From NCBI GenBank assembly GCA_024639405.1, contig JAHEIL010000001.1:62001-126000 (forward strand): DNA of 64,000 nt. Reading direction: 5' to 3'. Within the stretch, counting starts at the first letter, position 1. The number at the start of each line of letters is the position of its first letter. Position numbers and translations under genes: made by a program. The notes below the pieces were generated by a model. The model was not told where the DNA came from. It searched no databases and was given only the letters and a program-made list of their open reading frames with translations. Positions 53,524-62,670 of this stretch are shown piece by piece. The stretch is from Crocinitomicaceae bacterium. GTDB taxonomy: Bacteria; Bacteroidota; Bacteroidia; Flavobacteriales_D; Crocinitomicaceae.

Positions 53524-53684
53524 CAATGAAATTCAAAATAAATTAAGAAAAAATGCATTGTTACCAAACACTATTTGTTAAAAACAAGTTAGACAAAATG
53601 GCATAAATTATATTTTGGAACGATTTATGTCAAATTGCATCAAACTTTAAACAAGATTAATAGTAGAAAATTCCAATATTTCAT

Positions 53685-53692
53685 TAAATTTG
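53685..53692 (+). promoter_or_regulatory. -7 box of secA
   Basis: TAAATTTG matches TAnnTTTG, 29 bases before the secA ATG. The rest of the 195-base gap before secA shows no gene or other clear signal. Confidence 0.5.
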
Positions 53693-53721
53693 GAGCTTCT
53701 TTAAAACGAAAAAAGTAAAAC

Positions 53722-56700
53722 ATGATAGCAGGAATATTAAAGCAATTATTTGGCGATAAATCAACAAAAGACAGAAAAGAATATCAACCAATTATAGATC
53801 AAGCAATTTCTTTTTCAAATGCGGTTCAAGCATTAAGTGATGATGAATTAAGAGGTAAAACTGCTCAATTTCAAAATCGTGTGAAAGTTGCAACACAAGC
53901 GCTAGAAGATGAATTAACGCAATTAAATAATGCCGCAAATGATGTTGCTACTGAAATTCATTTGAAAGAGGAATTGTACGAGAAAATCGATAAATTATCA
54001 AAAACAATTGACGAAAAAATTGAAGAAGAATTAAAAGCTATTCTTCCTGAAGCATTTGCAGTCATTAAAGAAACAGCTCGAAGATGGTCCGAAAACGGAC
54101 AATTAACAGTAACGGCTCAAGATTTTGATCGTGAATTAGCTGCGTCGAAAGATGGAATTACAATTTCAGGAGAACAAGCAATTTGGCATAACAAGTGGAC
54201 TGCTGCAGGTACTGATGTTCATTGGAACATGATTCACTACGATGTTCAATTAATGGGTGGAGCAGTTCTACACAATGGTAACATCGCTGAAATGCAAACA
54301 GGAGAAGGTAAAACATTAGTAGCAACGCTTCCTGTTTATTTAAATGCGCTTTCAGGAAAAGGTGTTCACGTTGTAACTGTTAATGATTACTTGGCGAAAC
54401 GAGATTCAGAATGGATGGGTCCTTTGTACCAATTCCATGGGTTAAAAGTTGATTGCATCGACAAGCACCAACCAAATTCACCACAACGAAGAATGGCTTA
54501 TTTGGCTGATATTACATTTGGAACAAATAATGAATTTGGATTTGATTACTTGCGTGACAATATGGCAGGTAGCATTGAAGATTTGGTGCAACAAAAACAC
54601 CATTTTGCAATCGTGGATGAAGTCGATTCAGTTTTGATTGATGATGCGCGTACGCCATTGATTATTTCTGGCCCTACACCTCGCGGTGAAGAACATGAAT
54701 TTCACCAATTAAAACCTCGTGTTGAAAATGTTGTTGCAGCACAAAGAAATTATGTGAACCAATGTTTAGCGGATGCTAAAAAAATGTTAACTGTTTTAAA
54801 TGATGCTTCAGAAGCTGGAAAAGATGCGAAACAATTATTGGAAGATGGTGGAATTGCGTTATTGAGAGCTCACAGAGGTTTACCTAAAAATAAAGCGTTA
54901 ATCAAATACTTGTCTGAACCAGGCGTTAAAGCACACTTGCAAAAAACGGAAAATTACTACATGCAAGAACAAGGCAAACACATGAAAAAAATTGATGTTG
55001 AATTGTTCTTTGTGATTGATGAAAAAAATAATACAATAGAATTAACAAGTAAAGGAATTGATTTAATTTCTGGTGCAGACGAGCGTGATTTCTACATCAT
55101 GCCAGATATTGGTGCTGAAATTGCGAAATTGCAAAAAGAAAATCATGAAAATGAAACCTTCTTAGAAAAGAAAGATGCATTAATTCGTGACTACAGTATC
55201 AAATCTGAACGCATTCACTCAATCAATCAATTGTTAAAAGCATATACACTTTTTGAAAAAGAAGTTGAATACGTGATTTTAGATAGTAAAGTGAAAATTG
55301 TTGACGAACAAACGGGTCGTATCATGGAAGGCCGTCGTTATTCTGACGGTTTGCACCAAGCAATTGAAGCGAAAGAAAATGTACAAGTAGAAGCAGCAAC
55401 TCAAACTTACGCTACAATCACTTTACAGAATTACTTTAGAATGTACCACAAGTTAGCGGGTATGACTGGAACAGCTGAAACAGAAGCAAAAGAATTCTGG
55501 GATATTTATAAATTAGATGTTGTAGCAATTCCAACGCATCGACCTCAAATTAGAAAAGATCAAAATGATTTAGTTTTTAAAACTGCTCGTGAAAAATTCA
55601 ATGCTGTGATTGATGAAACAGCTAAATTAGTAGCTGAAGGTCGACCAGTATTGGTTGGTACAACAACTGTAGAGATTTCTGAATTATTAAGTCGAATGCT
55701 TAAAATGAGAGGGATCAAGCATGAAGTACTGAATGCAAAACACCACCAACGTGAAGCAGAAATTGTTGCAGAAGCTGGTAAAGCTGGAGCCGTAACTATT
55801 GCAACAAACATGGCTGGTCGTGGAACGGATATCAAATTAGGTGAAGGTGTTAAGGAAGCGGGTGGTTTAGCGATTATTGGAACTGAACGCCATGATTCAC
55901 GACGCGTTGACCGTCAGTTAAGAGGTCGTTCAGGGCGTCAAGGAGATCCAGGTTCTTCTCAATTCTTTGTTTGTTTGGAAGATGATTTGATGCGTAAATT
56001 TGGTTCTGATCGAATTGCGAAATTGATGGACCGAATGGGCTTAAAAGAAGGAGAAGTGATTACACATAGCATGGTTTCGAAATCAATTGAACGTGCGCAG
56101 AAAAAAGTGGAAGAAAACAACTTTGGCATGCGTAAACGATTATTGGAATACGATGATGTAATGAATGCACAACGTAAAGCAATTTACAAAAAACGTAAAA
56201 ATGCATTGTTTGGTGATCGTTTAGATTTAGACATTGACAACATGTTTTATGATGTTTGTGATAACATTGTTTTAGCGCACAACAAATCTGACTTTGAAGG
56301 ATTTGAATTGGACTTATTGCGAATGATTGGAATTGATTCTCCAGTAAATAGCGAGGAATATGCTAAAATTGACAACTTAATGTTGACAGAGAAAGTTTAC
56401 CAATCATTGCGTGCTCATTACGAACGTAAGAATGAAAAGATTGCTCAAAGAACGTTCCCTCAAATCAAGCATGTTTTCGAAACTATGTCGAATCAATACA
56501 AAAACATTGTATTCGAATTAACAGATGGAATGCGTAATGTTCAAATTGTATTGGACTTAGAAAAAGCCTACAAATCAAACGGAACTGCAATTGCGAAATC
56601 AGTTGAGACGAATATAATTTTAGGCATGATTGACAATGAATGGAAAGAACATTTACGTGAAATGGATGACTTACGTTCAGCTGTAAACAACGCACAATAC

Positions 56701-57069
56701 GAGCAAAAAGATCCATTATTAGTTTACAAATTGGAGTCATTTGAATTGTTCAAAGCGATGTTAGGTCGATTAAATAATGAAGCTGTAGAATTATTAGCAC
56801 GTTTAGATATTCCAAATGAACAAGAGGTTCAAAGTACGAATAAAGCGGTAACGCATCAAAACAATTATGAAAAAGCTCAAATAAGCAATTCAACAAGTTC
56901 AACAACTCCTCCCCGCTTTCAAGGAAGCGAAGGCTATGACGAAGCAATGAGAAATTCAATGCCAGAAGTAGAAAAAAGACAACCTGTAATTGCCGAACCA
57001 AAAGCAGGAAGAAATGAACCTTGTCCTTGTGGTAGTGGTAAGAAATTCAAACAATGTCACGGTAAATAA
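53722..57069 (+). CDS. secA: Preprotein translocase ATPase SecA
   Basis: Motor ATPase that drives proteins through SecYEG. It is 1115 residues long, the extended form typical of Bacteroidota. NBD1 has Walker A MQTGEGKTLVATLP and the DEAD-type DEVDSVLIDDARTPLIISGP. An insertion of about 150 residues follows (about 335-485), with a helical stretch and YYMQEQGKHMKKIDVELFFVID. Then come the conserved GMTGTAETEA, TNMAGRGTDIKLGEGV and GRSGRQGDPGSSQF of NBD2. The C-terminus ends in a Zn-binding CPCGSGKKFKQCHG (SecB/ribosome-contact type). Confidence 0.97.
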   Translation: MIAGILKQLFGDKSTKDRKEYQPIIDQAISFSNAVQALSDDELRGKTAQFQNRVKVATQALEDELTQLNNAANDVATEIHLKEELYEKIDKLSKTIDEKIEEELKAILPEAFAVIKETARRWSENGQLTVTAQDFDRELAASKDGITISGEQAIWHNKWTAAGTDVHWNMIHYDVQLMGGAVLHNGNIAEMQTGEGKTLVATLPVYLNALSGKGVHVVTVNDYLAKRDSEWMGPLYQFHGLKVDCIDKHQPNSPQRRMAYLADITFGTNNEFGFDYLRDNMAGSIEDLVQQKHHFAIVDEVDSVLIDDARTPLIISGPTPRGEEHEFHQLKPRVENVVAAQRNYVNQCLADAKKMLTVLNDASEAGKDAKQLLEDGGIALLRAHRGLPKNKALIKYLSEPGVKAHLQKTENYYMQEQGKHMKKIDVELFFVIDEKNNTIELTSKGIDLISGADERDFYIMPDIGAEIAKLQKENHENETFLEKKDALIRDYSIKSERIHSINQLLKAYTLFEKEVEYVILDSKVKIVDEQTGRIMEGRRYSDGLHQAIEAKENVQVEAATQTYATITLQNYFRMYHKLAGMTGTAETEAKEFWDIYKLDVVAIPTHRPQIRKDQNDLVFKTAREKFNAVIDETAKLVAEGRPVLVGTTTVEISELLSRMLKMRGIKHEVLNAKHHQREAEIVAEAGKAGAVTIATNMAGRGTDIKLGEGVKEAGGLAIIGTERHDSRRVDRQLRGRSGRQGDPGSSQFFVCLEDDLMRKFGSDRIAKLMDRMGLKEGEVITHSMVSKSIERAQKKVEENNFGMRKRLLEYDDVMNAQRKAIYKKRKNALFGDRLDLDIDNMFYDVCDNIVLAHNKSDFEGFELDLLRMIGIDSPVNSEEYAKIDNLMLTEKVYQSLRAHYERKNEKIAQRTFPQIKHVFETMSNQYKNIVFELTDGMRNVQIVLDLEKAYKSNGTAIAKSVETNIILGMIDNEWKEHLREMDDLRSAVNNAQYEQKDPLLVYKLESFELFKAMLGRLNNEAVELLARLDIPNEQEVQSTNKAVTHQNNYEKAQISNSTSSTTPPRFQGSEGYDEAMRNSMPEVEKRQPVIAEPKAGRNEPCPCGSGKKFKQCHGK

Positions 57070-57076
57070 TTTTAAT

Positions 57077-57104
57077 AAAAACCTGGAGTTCGCTTCAGGT
57101 TTTA
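57077..57104 (+). terminator. Rho-independent terminator or attenuator after secA
   Basis: A stem of about 11 bases (AAAACCTGGAG with CTTCAGGTTTT, one G-T pair) closes a TTCG tetraloop and is followed by a short T-rich stretch. The next gene starts 19 bases further on, so partial read-through is likely. Confidence 0.75.
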
Positions 57105-57122
57105 TTTTAACCAAACAACGCA

Positions 57123-57893
57123 ATGAAAACGTTTCAATCCATCGCTCTTATCGGAACTGGAAATGTAGGTTTTCATATTGGTGAGAAACTACACCAATTA
57201 GGCTTTTCAATAGAGTGTATTCACACACGAAACAACGTCCATGAGTTAGAGTTGTGCGAACGCTGGAATACAAAACATTGTTCGGATATCCAAACCATTC
57301 AAAGTGATTTGGTAATTGTTTGTGTTTCGGATGATGCTGTTCAAACAGTGATTGAACAAATTCCGACTAAATGCAAAGTTTTATACACTGCTGGTTCTGT
57401 TGAATTAGCTTCAATTATGCGTGAAAATTGTGGTGTATTATACCCTTTACAATCCTTTAATCGCTCTAAAATAATAGATTTTTCAACGGTTCCATTCTTA
57501 ATTGAAAGTACTTCAACTGCATTCACTGAAGAAATTCGAACATTTGCACAATTGTTAAGTCCAAAAGTAACAGTTGCTTCTTCAAAAGAACGTGGCTTGT
57601 ACCATTTAGCTGCTGTTTGGATCAATAACTTTACCAATCACATGATTTACACTGCAAAAAATATCAGTGATGAAAACCACTTAAATTGGGATTACTTATT
57701 GCCCTTGCTACACGAAACGGTGGCAAAAATCTCAACGTTAAGTCCTTATGATGCTCAAACAGGCCCTGCAAGAAGAAACGATGAACAAATTATTCAAAAA
57801 CACTTAGATCTTCAAGAAGGAATTCAACGAGAAATCTATTTGTTAATTAGTAAAAGTATTCAACAAACGTATAAAAAAGATGACAAGCTATAA
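57123..57893 (+). CDS. Rossmann-fold DUF2520 family protein
   Basis: A 256-residue NAD(P)-binding protein. The dinucleotide motif IALIGTGNVGFHIGEKL starts at residue 7. The DUF2520 domain occupies the C-terminal half, with AAVWINNFTNHMIYTA and the later TGPARRNDEQIIQKHL motif. It resembles 6-phosphogluconate or pyrroline-5-carboxylate reductase-type dehydrogenases, but no substrate is established. The kdsC gene overlaps its 3' end by 14 bases, so the two are coupled. Confidence 0.9.
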   Translation: MKTFQSIALIGTGNVGFHIGEKLHQLGFSIECIHTRNNVHELELCERWNTKHCSDIQTIQSDLVIVCVSDDAVQTVIEQIPTKCKVLYTAGSVELASIMRENCGVLYPLQSFNRSKIIDFSTVPFLIESTSTAFTEEIRTFAQLLSPKVTVASSKERGLYHLAAVWINNFTNHMIYTAKNISDENHLNWDYLLPLLHETVAKISTLSPYDAQTGPARRNDEQIIQKHLDLQEGIQREIYLLISKSIQQTYKKDDKL

Positions 57894-58398
57894 AGAACGA
57901 TTGAACCACATTACAACGTTTATGTTCGACGTTGACGGAGTATTAACAGATGGTTCAATTTTACTCATCAACAACGATGTGATTCGTTCGATGGATGCAA
58001 AAGATGGTTACGCTTTGCAGTATGCTTCAAAAATGGGGTATAAAATTTTCATCGTTACAGGCGGAAAATCTCACGATGTTAAAGCTCGTTTGGAAGGCTT
58101 AGGAATTACTGAAGTTCATTTGTCGTCACACACAAAATTGGCAGTATACAACGACATCAAAGAACGCCACCAACTGAAAGACGAGGAAATTGCTTACATG
58201 GGAGATGACATTCCAGATTTTCCTGTCATGAAAACAGTTGGATTAGCAGCATGTCCGCAAGATGCCGTTCCAGAAATCAAAGCCATTGCTCATTATCAAT
58301 CGCCTAAAAATGGTGGAAAAAACTGTGTTCGAGACATCATCGAGCAAACGTTAAGAGTGCAAGGAAAATGGTTTACAGAGAAAGCATTTGAATGGTAA
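57880..58398 (+). CDS. kdsC: 3-deoxy-D-manno-octulosonate 8-phosphate phosphatase (KdsC-type HAD)
   Basis: A HAD-superfamily phosphatase of 172 residues lacking a cap domain. The nucleophile is in FMFDVDGVLTDGS (Asp17, general acid Asp19). Motif II lies in IFIVTGGKS, and motif IV in YMGDDIPDFPVM. KdsC makes free KDO for lipid A inner core. The short HAD phosphatases of this type also include other sugar phosphatases, so the KDO assignment is likely but not proven. The convergent T9SS gene ends two bases beyond the stop, with no terminator between. Confidence 0.9.
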   Translation: MTSYKERLNHITTFMFDVDGVLTDGSILLINNDVIRSMDAKDGYALQYASKMGYKIFIVTGGKSHDVKARLEGLGITEVHLSSHTKLAVYNDIKERHQLKDEEIAYMGDDIPDFPVMKTVGLAACPQDAVPEIKAIAHYQSPKNGGKNCVRDIIEQTLRVQGKWFTEKAFEW

Positions 58399-58400
58399 AA

Positions 58401-59834
58401 CTATTCAATTACTAATTTTCTAACAGCTTGGTTTTCGCCATCTGACAATCGAACAAAATAAAATCCTTTTGGATAGTTGGAACAGTTTAAGTGTAGTTCT
58501 CCTGTAGTCGGTTGAACTTCTATTAATTCGCCAATATTGGAAAACACTTCAATTACTCCTGATTTGTTAGACGAAATCGTCACTGAACCTTGTGATGGAT
58601 TTGGGTAAATAGACCAAATAGCATCTTCAATTTGATCTACAGCTAATATTGATTGTGTATTCAATAAATTAATACTTGGGAATTCACTATTTGGCCCTAT
58701 TTTTAAAGCAAATATTAACGAACCTCCAAATTCATTGGATGTTATTGTTCCAACAGAAATCAAACCAATGTCGTTGGTTCTAATTAGTTGATTTCCTTTT
58801 TCAGTAAACATCATTGTTACATTAATACTTACATCATCCCAAGTGAAATCACTTGAAAAACGTTCGTAGCCGTTGTCCCAACTATAACTAGCCGAATATT
58901 GGTTTTTATAGCTGCTTGAAATAAACATTTTTCCGTTCGTTCCAATTGGAGCAACATTTTCATGAATGTAATCACCTTGATCATGCGTTTCAATATTGGC
59001 TTCAAGAATTCCTTGAACATCCATACGTATTTGCCAACTATCCAGATCTCCTAATGGATGCGTACGTGTTCCAACTCCTTTCAATTTATCTGCTTCAAGG
59101 TAAAAGTCGTTAAGGGCATACGAACCATTTACACCAATTTCTTTTTGCCAAATGATTTGTCCATTTGCCATAAATTTCATCACTGTTCCTTTTGTTTGTG
59201 TTGAATCTGCATTGAATTGGTAACCAACAGCAAAAAATGTTGAGTCATTCAGTTGTCGAATTGCTTTTAGACCATCATCTCCAATTGATCCAACTGTTTT
59301 ACTCCAAACGGTATCACCTGCCAACGTTGTTTTTAACATATAAAATTCGGTTCCTTTTCCAATCGTTGATGATTCTCCTACAATGTAAATCATGGAATCA
59401 GTTCCAATCAATGCATCATTGACTTTATCCCAACCAGATTTAACGTATTTTTTCTCAAATAATTGAGTTCCATCGAGCGAAGTTTTGATCATGAAAAAAT
59501 CATAATTTCCAGTTGCGTTAGAATTACTAGAACCAACTAAATAAAGTGCTGAATCGCCACAATTTAAGACACGTTTCGCAACATCACTTTCACTTCCACC
59601 ATATTCTTTTGACCATTCAAAAATCCCTTCTTTGGTCATTTTCAATAGAAATGCTTGTGTCGAACCTGCATTAAAACTACTAGAACTTCCGCAAATAAAA
59701 TAAGAAGAATCCGCTAATTGAGTTACGCCATATGCTTCGTCGTAATCATTTCCTGAAAAAGATTGAAAAAAATGATTTTGAGCACCAACTTGCACAACAA
59801 ACAAAAGAAAAAATATGACGACGAAGTTTTTCAT
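58401..59834 (-). CDS. T9SS-secreted protein with propeller-like repeats
   Basis: About 477 residues from the ATG at 59834, which gives a clean signal peptide (MKNFVVIFFLLFVVQVGAQ); the longer frame to 59906 adds an unlikely extension. Residues about 25-380 are repeats of about 50 residues with the pattern D-x-x-Y/F-x-x-G-x-S and W-x-K-x-x-G, for example FEWSKEYGGSESDVAKRV and DTVWSKTVGSIGDDGLKAI, as in a beta-propeller. A type A sorting domain (about 405-477, IWSIYPNPSQGSVTIS) ends the protein. It is a surface protein of unknown role, and the last gene of the operon. Confidence 0.85.
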   Translation of the reverse strand: MKNFVVIFFLLFVVQVGAQNHFFQSFSGNDYDEAYGVTQLADSSYFICGSSSSFNAGSTQAFLLKMTKEGIFEWSKEYGGSESDVAKRVLNCGDSALYLVGSSNSNATGNYDFFMIKTSLDGTQLFEKKYVKSGWDKVNDALIGTDSMIYIVGESSTIGKGTEFYMLKTTLAGDTVWSKTVGSIGDDGLKAIRQLNDSTFFAVGYQFNADSTQTKGTVMKFMANGQIIWQKEIGVNGSYALNDFYLEADKLKGVGTRTHPLGDLDSWQIRMDVQGILEANIETHDQGDYIHENVAPIGTNGKMFISSSYKNQYSASYSWDNGYERFSSDFTWDDVSINVTMMFTEKGNQLIRTNDIGLISVGTITSNEFGGSLIFALKIGPNSEFPSINLLNTQSILAVDQIEDAIWSIYPNPSQGSVTISSNKSGVIEVFSNIGELIEVQPTTGELHLNCSNYPKGFYFVRLSDGENQAVRKLVIE

Positions 59835-59835
59835 T

Positions 59836-61059
59836 TTATAAATTATAATTGAATGAAAAAGAATAGGCTTGTCCCCTGCTCTGACTTGAAAAAGTTCCGT
59901 AAACATCTTCCGTAGCTAATTGAACTGTAAAATGGTTAAATCTTAGCGCTCCAAAAACACTCGCTCTAATATTAGTAAAGCCTCCGTATGAACCAACACA
60001 ACCAAATTGTAGGTGTTTGCCTAACTTATAATTCCCACCAATGTACAATAACGGTGAATAACCAGCGATGAAATACATGCGTATTCCAAAAATACTTTGC
60101 AAGCGTCGATCTGTAAGTGCATCTGCGATTTTACCAATTTGAAGAAATCCTGGCAGAAAAAACAATTGATTTTTGACTTCAGTTTTTTGAATACCCAATG
60201 AATCTAATAAAGCTGTTGAAGTCAAACCTGAAGATTGGTTTACTAATTGATCAAATGTTGCGCCAGTATAGTTATGTCCGCTGCTCATATCATAAGTTAC
60301 AACAGGACTTGTTGTATAACCTATTCCAAGGTTTTTAACAGAAAGTTGAAGAATGGCCGTTCTGTTTTCATTGATTAAGAAGGGGAAATTGTATTCACCA
60401 TCAATTCCAATTCCGTAACCAGCATACAATGAATTAGAATAGCAATAACTCACAGAACCTTTTAACAATACGGACAAAGAATCACCTGCTGAAGTTTGGA
60501 AAATTTGGCCATTTTGAAAAACACCTTTTGCAAAAGCATTCATTCCATATGCATTCAACGTAATGTACGATTTTGTTTTTTTGTGAATGAGCCCAAAACC
60601 TATTTTCTGAAAACTCATGACATCAAATTTCGAACCTGAAAGATCTATTGTCTGACCCAAATAATGTTGGTTTCCAAACAAGGATAAACCTGCTAAATCT
60701 TTAGAATAAACTGCTGATCCAACACCGTAAACTCCCGTTTTAAAAATAATTCCAAAATTTCTTTTTGTTTTACTTTGTCGGTAATTAATATAGTTCAGTT
60801 CCGTTTGAACAGCCAATCCAAAGCGGTTAACTGTTCTATGATTTGCAAACGTTTGGTCTTTTAAAGGTGTGACAATGTAACCTCCACGAATAAATTTAGC
60901 ATACAATTCATTATTTAACGAAGTTGCACCTAAATCTCCTAATCCATTAAACGACCATTCACTTTTATGCACTAAGGTATCATAATTTGACGAAAAATAA
61001 GTTTGACTTTTCGCGAAAAAAGCAAGACAAACAAAACAAATAACAAGCAGATGTCTCAT
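59836..61059 (-). CDS. DUF5723-like outer-membrane beta-barrel protein
   Basis: A 407-residue protein: signal peptide (FVCLAFFAKSQ), then alternating hydrophobic/aromatic strands throughout, such as YITLNAYGMNAFAKG and SYCYSNSLYAGYGIGI. The C-terminus ends in a phenylalanine-rich strand (YSFSFNYNL). These are features of an outer-membrane barrel, and the region near the N-terminus resembles the DUF5723 family. It could be a pore or an anchor for surface complexes. It overlaps the lipoprotein gene by four bases (ATGA) and precedes the T9SS gene by one base. Confidence 0.75.
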   Translation of the reverse strand: MRHLLVICFVCLAFFAKSQTYFSSNYDTLVHKSEWSFNGLGDLGATSLNNELYAKFIRGGYIVTPLKDQTFANHRTVNRFGLAVQTELNYINYRQSKTKRNFGIIFKTGVYGVGSAVYSKDLAGLSLFGNQHYLGQTIDLSGSKFDVMSFQKIGFGLIHKKTKSYITLNAYGMNAFAKGVFQNGQIFQTSAGDSLSVLLKGSVSYCYSNSLYAGYGIGIDGEYNFPFLINENRTAILQLSVKNLGIGYTTSPVVTYDMSSGHNYTGATFDQLVNQSSGLTSTALLDSLGIQKTEVKNQLFFLPGFLQIGKIADALTDRRLQSIFGIRMYFIAGYSPLLYIGGNYKLGKHLQFGCVGSYGGFTNIRASVFGALRFNHFTVQLATEDVYGTFSSQSRGQAYSFSFNYNL

Positions 61060-62636
61060 TCTATCACCGTTTTGAATTGAAACAAGGCTTTCATTTTAAC
61101 TGCGATGAATGCACCTGCTGGGATGGAAACTTGTCCATTCGTTGTTGCATTGATTGGCGTATCTAATTTGGTTGAAATGTAAACGTATTTTACGTTTTCT
61201 ATATGTTCCAACAATGAAGCTGGAAAAGCAACTTCGATATGCGATTGTTTTTTCTGTATCCCATCTACTGGATCTATTGAACCAATTAAAGAAGATTCAA
61301 TCATTGAAGGAACCGTAATCAATTGAATGGGCAAGTAATTTTGGTCTAAAAACCGAAGTGTTAAATCACTTTTAAATGGAAAAGCATTTGAAACATCTAA
61401 GACTAACTTCCCAGAAGAAATGTGTGATTTTTTAGGATCGTTAGAAAGATTCAAATTAAATGTATCTGAAAAAGTTAAACCATCCAAACCAACAGCCAAT
61501 GGCATTTGAGCTTTAAACAACACTTTTAATCTGCTTGAAGGAAAAATTTCATTCCACCCGCCACTTACATTTCCCCAAGGATTTAATTGCATAGAATAGG
61601 AAACCGTATGTTTATTTCCTAAGTTTTCAATGTAATTTTCTAAATTACTGTTACTCGAATTAAACGTAATCGTTTCAATAGAAGGAGTAAAAGATTGATA
61701 ATTTCCAACAGCACCATCAATGAAAAACGATGAGCCAATTTGCGGATGATTCAAAGCTACAGTTTGCAAATTATTGTTGGTGTTTTCAATTTTTGAAATC
61801 AATACTTTTGCACCGATTTTCATGCCGTTTTCAATTTCAAGTTGCACAAGTGGACTTGGAATATCAACAGAACCGGAAGTATTTTTTATAAAATCTAAAT
61901 TTATTACAGAAGTATCCGTAAAAAGTTTCGTTCCAAAATAACCTTTTGCATAATCAAATACCAATGATTTGAATGCAGCCTTAAATTTAAATTCTTGCGT
62001 ATTGTGAATCACAACTGCTGGTCCATTCGGGTCAGATTTTATAACCAATTGAGATAACAATTTATTGAATGAATTCCCAGATTGACCTGTTAAATCTATG
62101 TCATAATCATTGATTGACAAAGAAATATTATTGGTTGAAGGTGAAGAAATTGTTCCTGCATCTGCTGTAAAGTTTTGCTGAAAAGGAATACCGTTTTTAG
62201 TTAATCCTGGTAGATAAATAGTGAACAATGTTTTTGTTTCCAATGGATTAAATACGGTTAAATCAATTTTACCTGCAGTTAAATGTGCTTTTTTCAATTG
62301 GATATCATTCAAATTTAAGGTGTGCTCTTCCACTTCATTAACAAACGAAAATCCAGGAGGAACATTGAAATTTGCAAAAATCGTTGAGAATTTTTGTTCT
62401 ATAAATGTATCAGGAATTGCAACAATTTCATTGATGCCAATATTTAATAAAGTACGCGTTAAATCAACTTCGTAGAAAGAATTACCGTTGACAAAAAACG
62501 TAGAATCATTTTGTAAATTTTTCAAAGAAAGCGTATCATTTACAATCGGTACAACCCAATCAGTATCCCATGAAGTTGCTTCTTTCTTACAAGAAACAAG
62601 CATCAAAACAAAAAGGAATACTGTAAATAACTTCAT
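61056..62636 (-). CDS. Large lipoprotein of unknown function
   Basis: A 526-residue protein with a lipoprotein signal (FVLMLVSCKKEATSW), so it is anchored in an envelope membrane. The body is beta-rich throughout with few charged helices; WDTDWVVPIVNDTLSLKNL opens it. No catalytic motif is visible. It resembles long Bacteroidota lipoproteins found next to outer-membrane barrels, but I cannot name a family. The start lies 34 bases after the thiolase stop, so it may share that transcript. The gene ends overlapping the DUF5723 gene. Confidence 0.78.
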   Translation of the reverse strand: MKLFTVFLFVLMLVSCKKEATSWDTDWVVPIVNDTLSLKNLQNDSTFFVNGNSFYEVDLTRTLLNIGINEIVAIPDTFIEQKFSTIFANFNVPPGFSFVNEVEEHTLNLNDIQLKKAHLTAGKIDLTVFNPLETKTLFTIYLPGLTKNGIPFQQNFTADAGTISSPSTNNISLSINDYDIDLTGQSGNSFNKLLSQLVIKSDPNGPAVVIHNTQEFKFKAAFKSLVFDYAKGYFGTKLFTDTSVINLDFIKNTSGSVDIPSPLVQLEIENGMKIGAKVLISKIENTNNNLQTVALNHPQIGSSFFIDGAVGNYQSFTPSIETITFNSSNSNLENYIENLGNKHTVSYSMQLNPWGNVSGGWNEIFPSSRLKVLFKAQMPLAVGLDGLTFSDTFNLNLSNDPKKSHISSGKLVLDVSNAFPFKSDLTLRFLDQNYLPIQLITVPSMIESSLIGSIDPVDGIQKKQSHIEVAFPASLLEHIENVKYVYISTKLDTPINATTNGQVSIPAGAFIAVKMKALFQFKTVIE

Positions 62637-62670
62637 TTTTTGAAATCGTATTTATTGATGAATTTGTTGG

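Noticed and set aside
53722-57069. Long SecA with a 150-residue insertion in the first ATPase domain
   Set aside because: Extended SecA proteins of this kind are usual in Bacteroidota, so it is noted in the annotation but not treated as novel.
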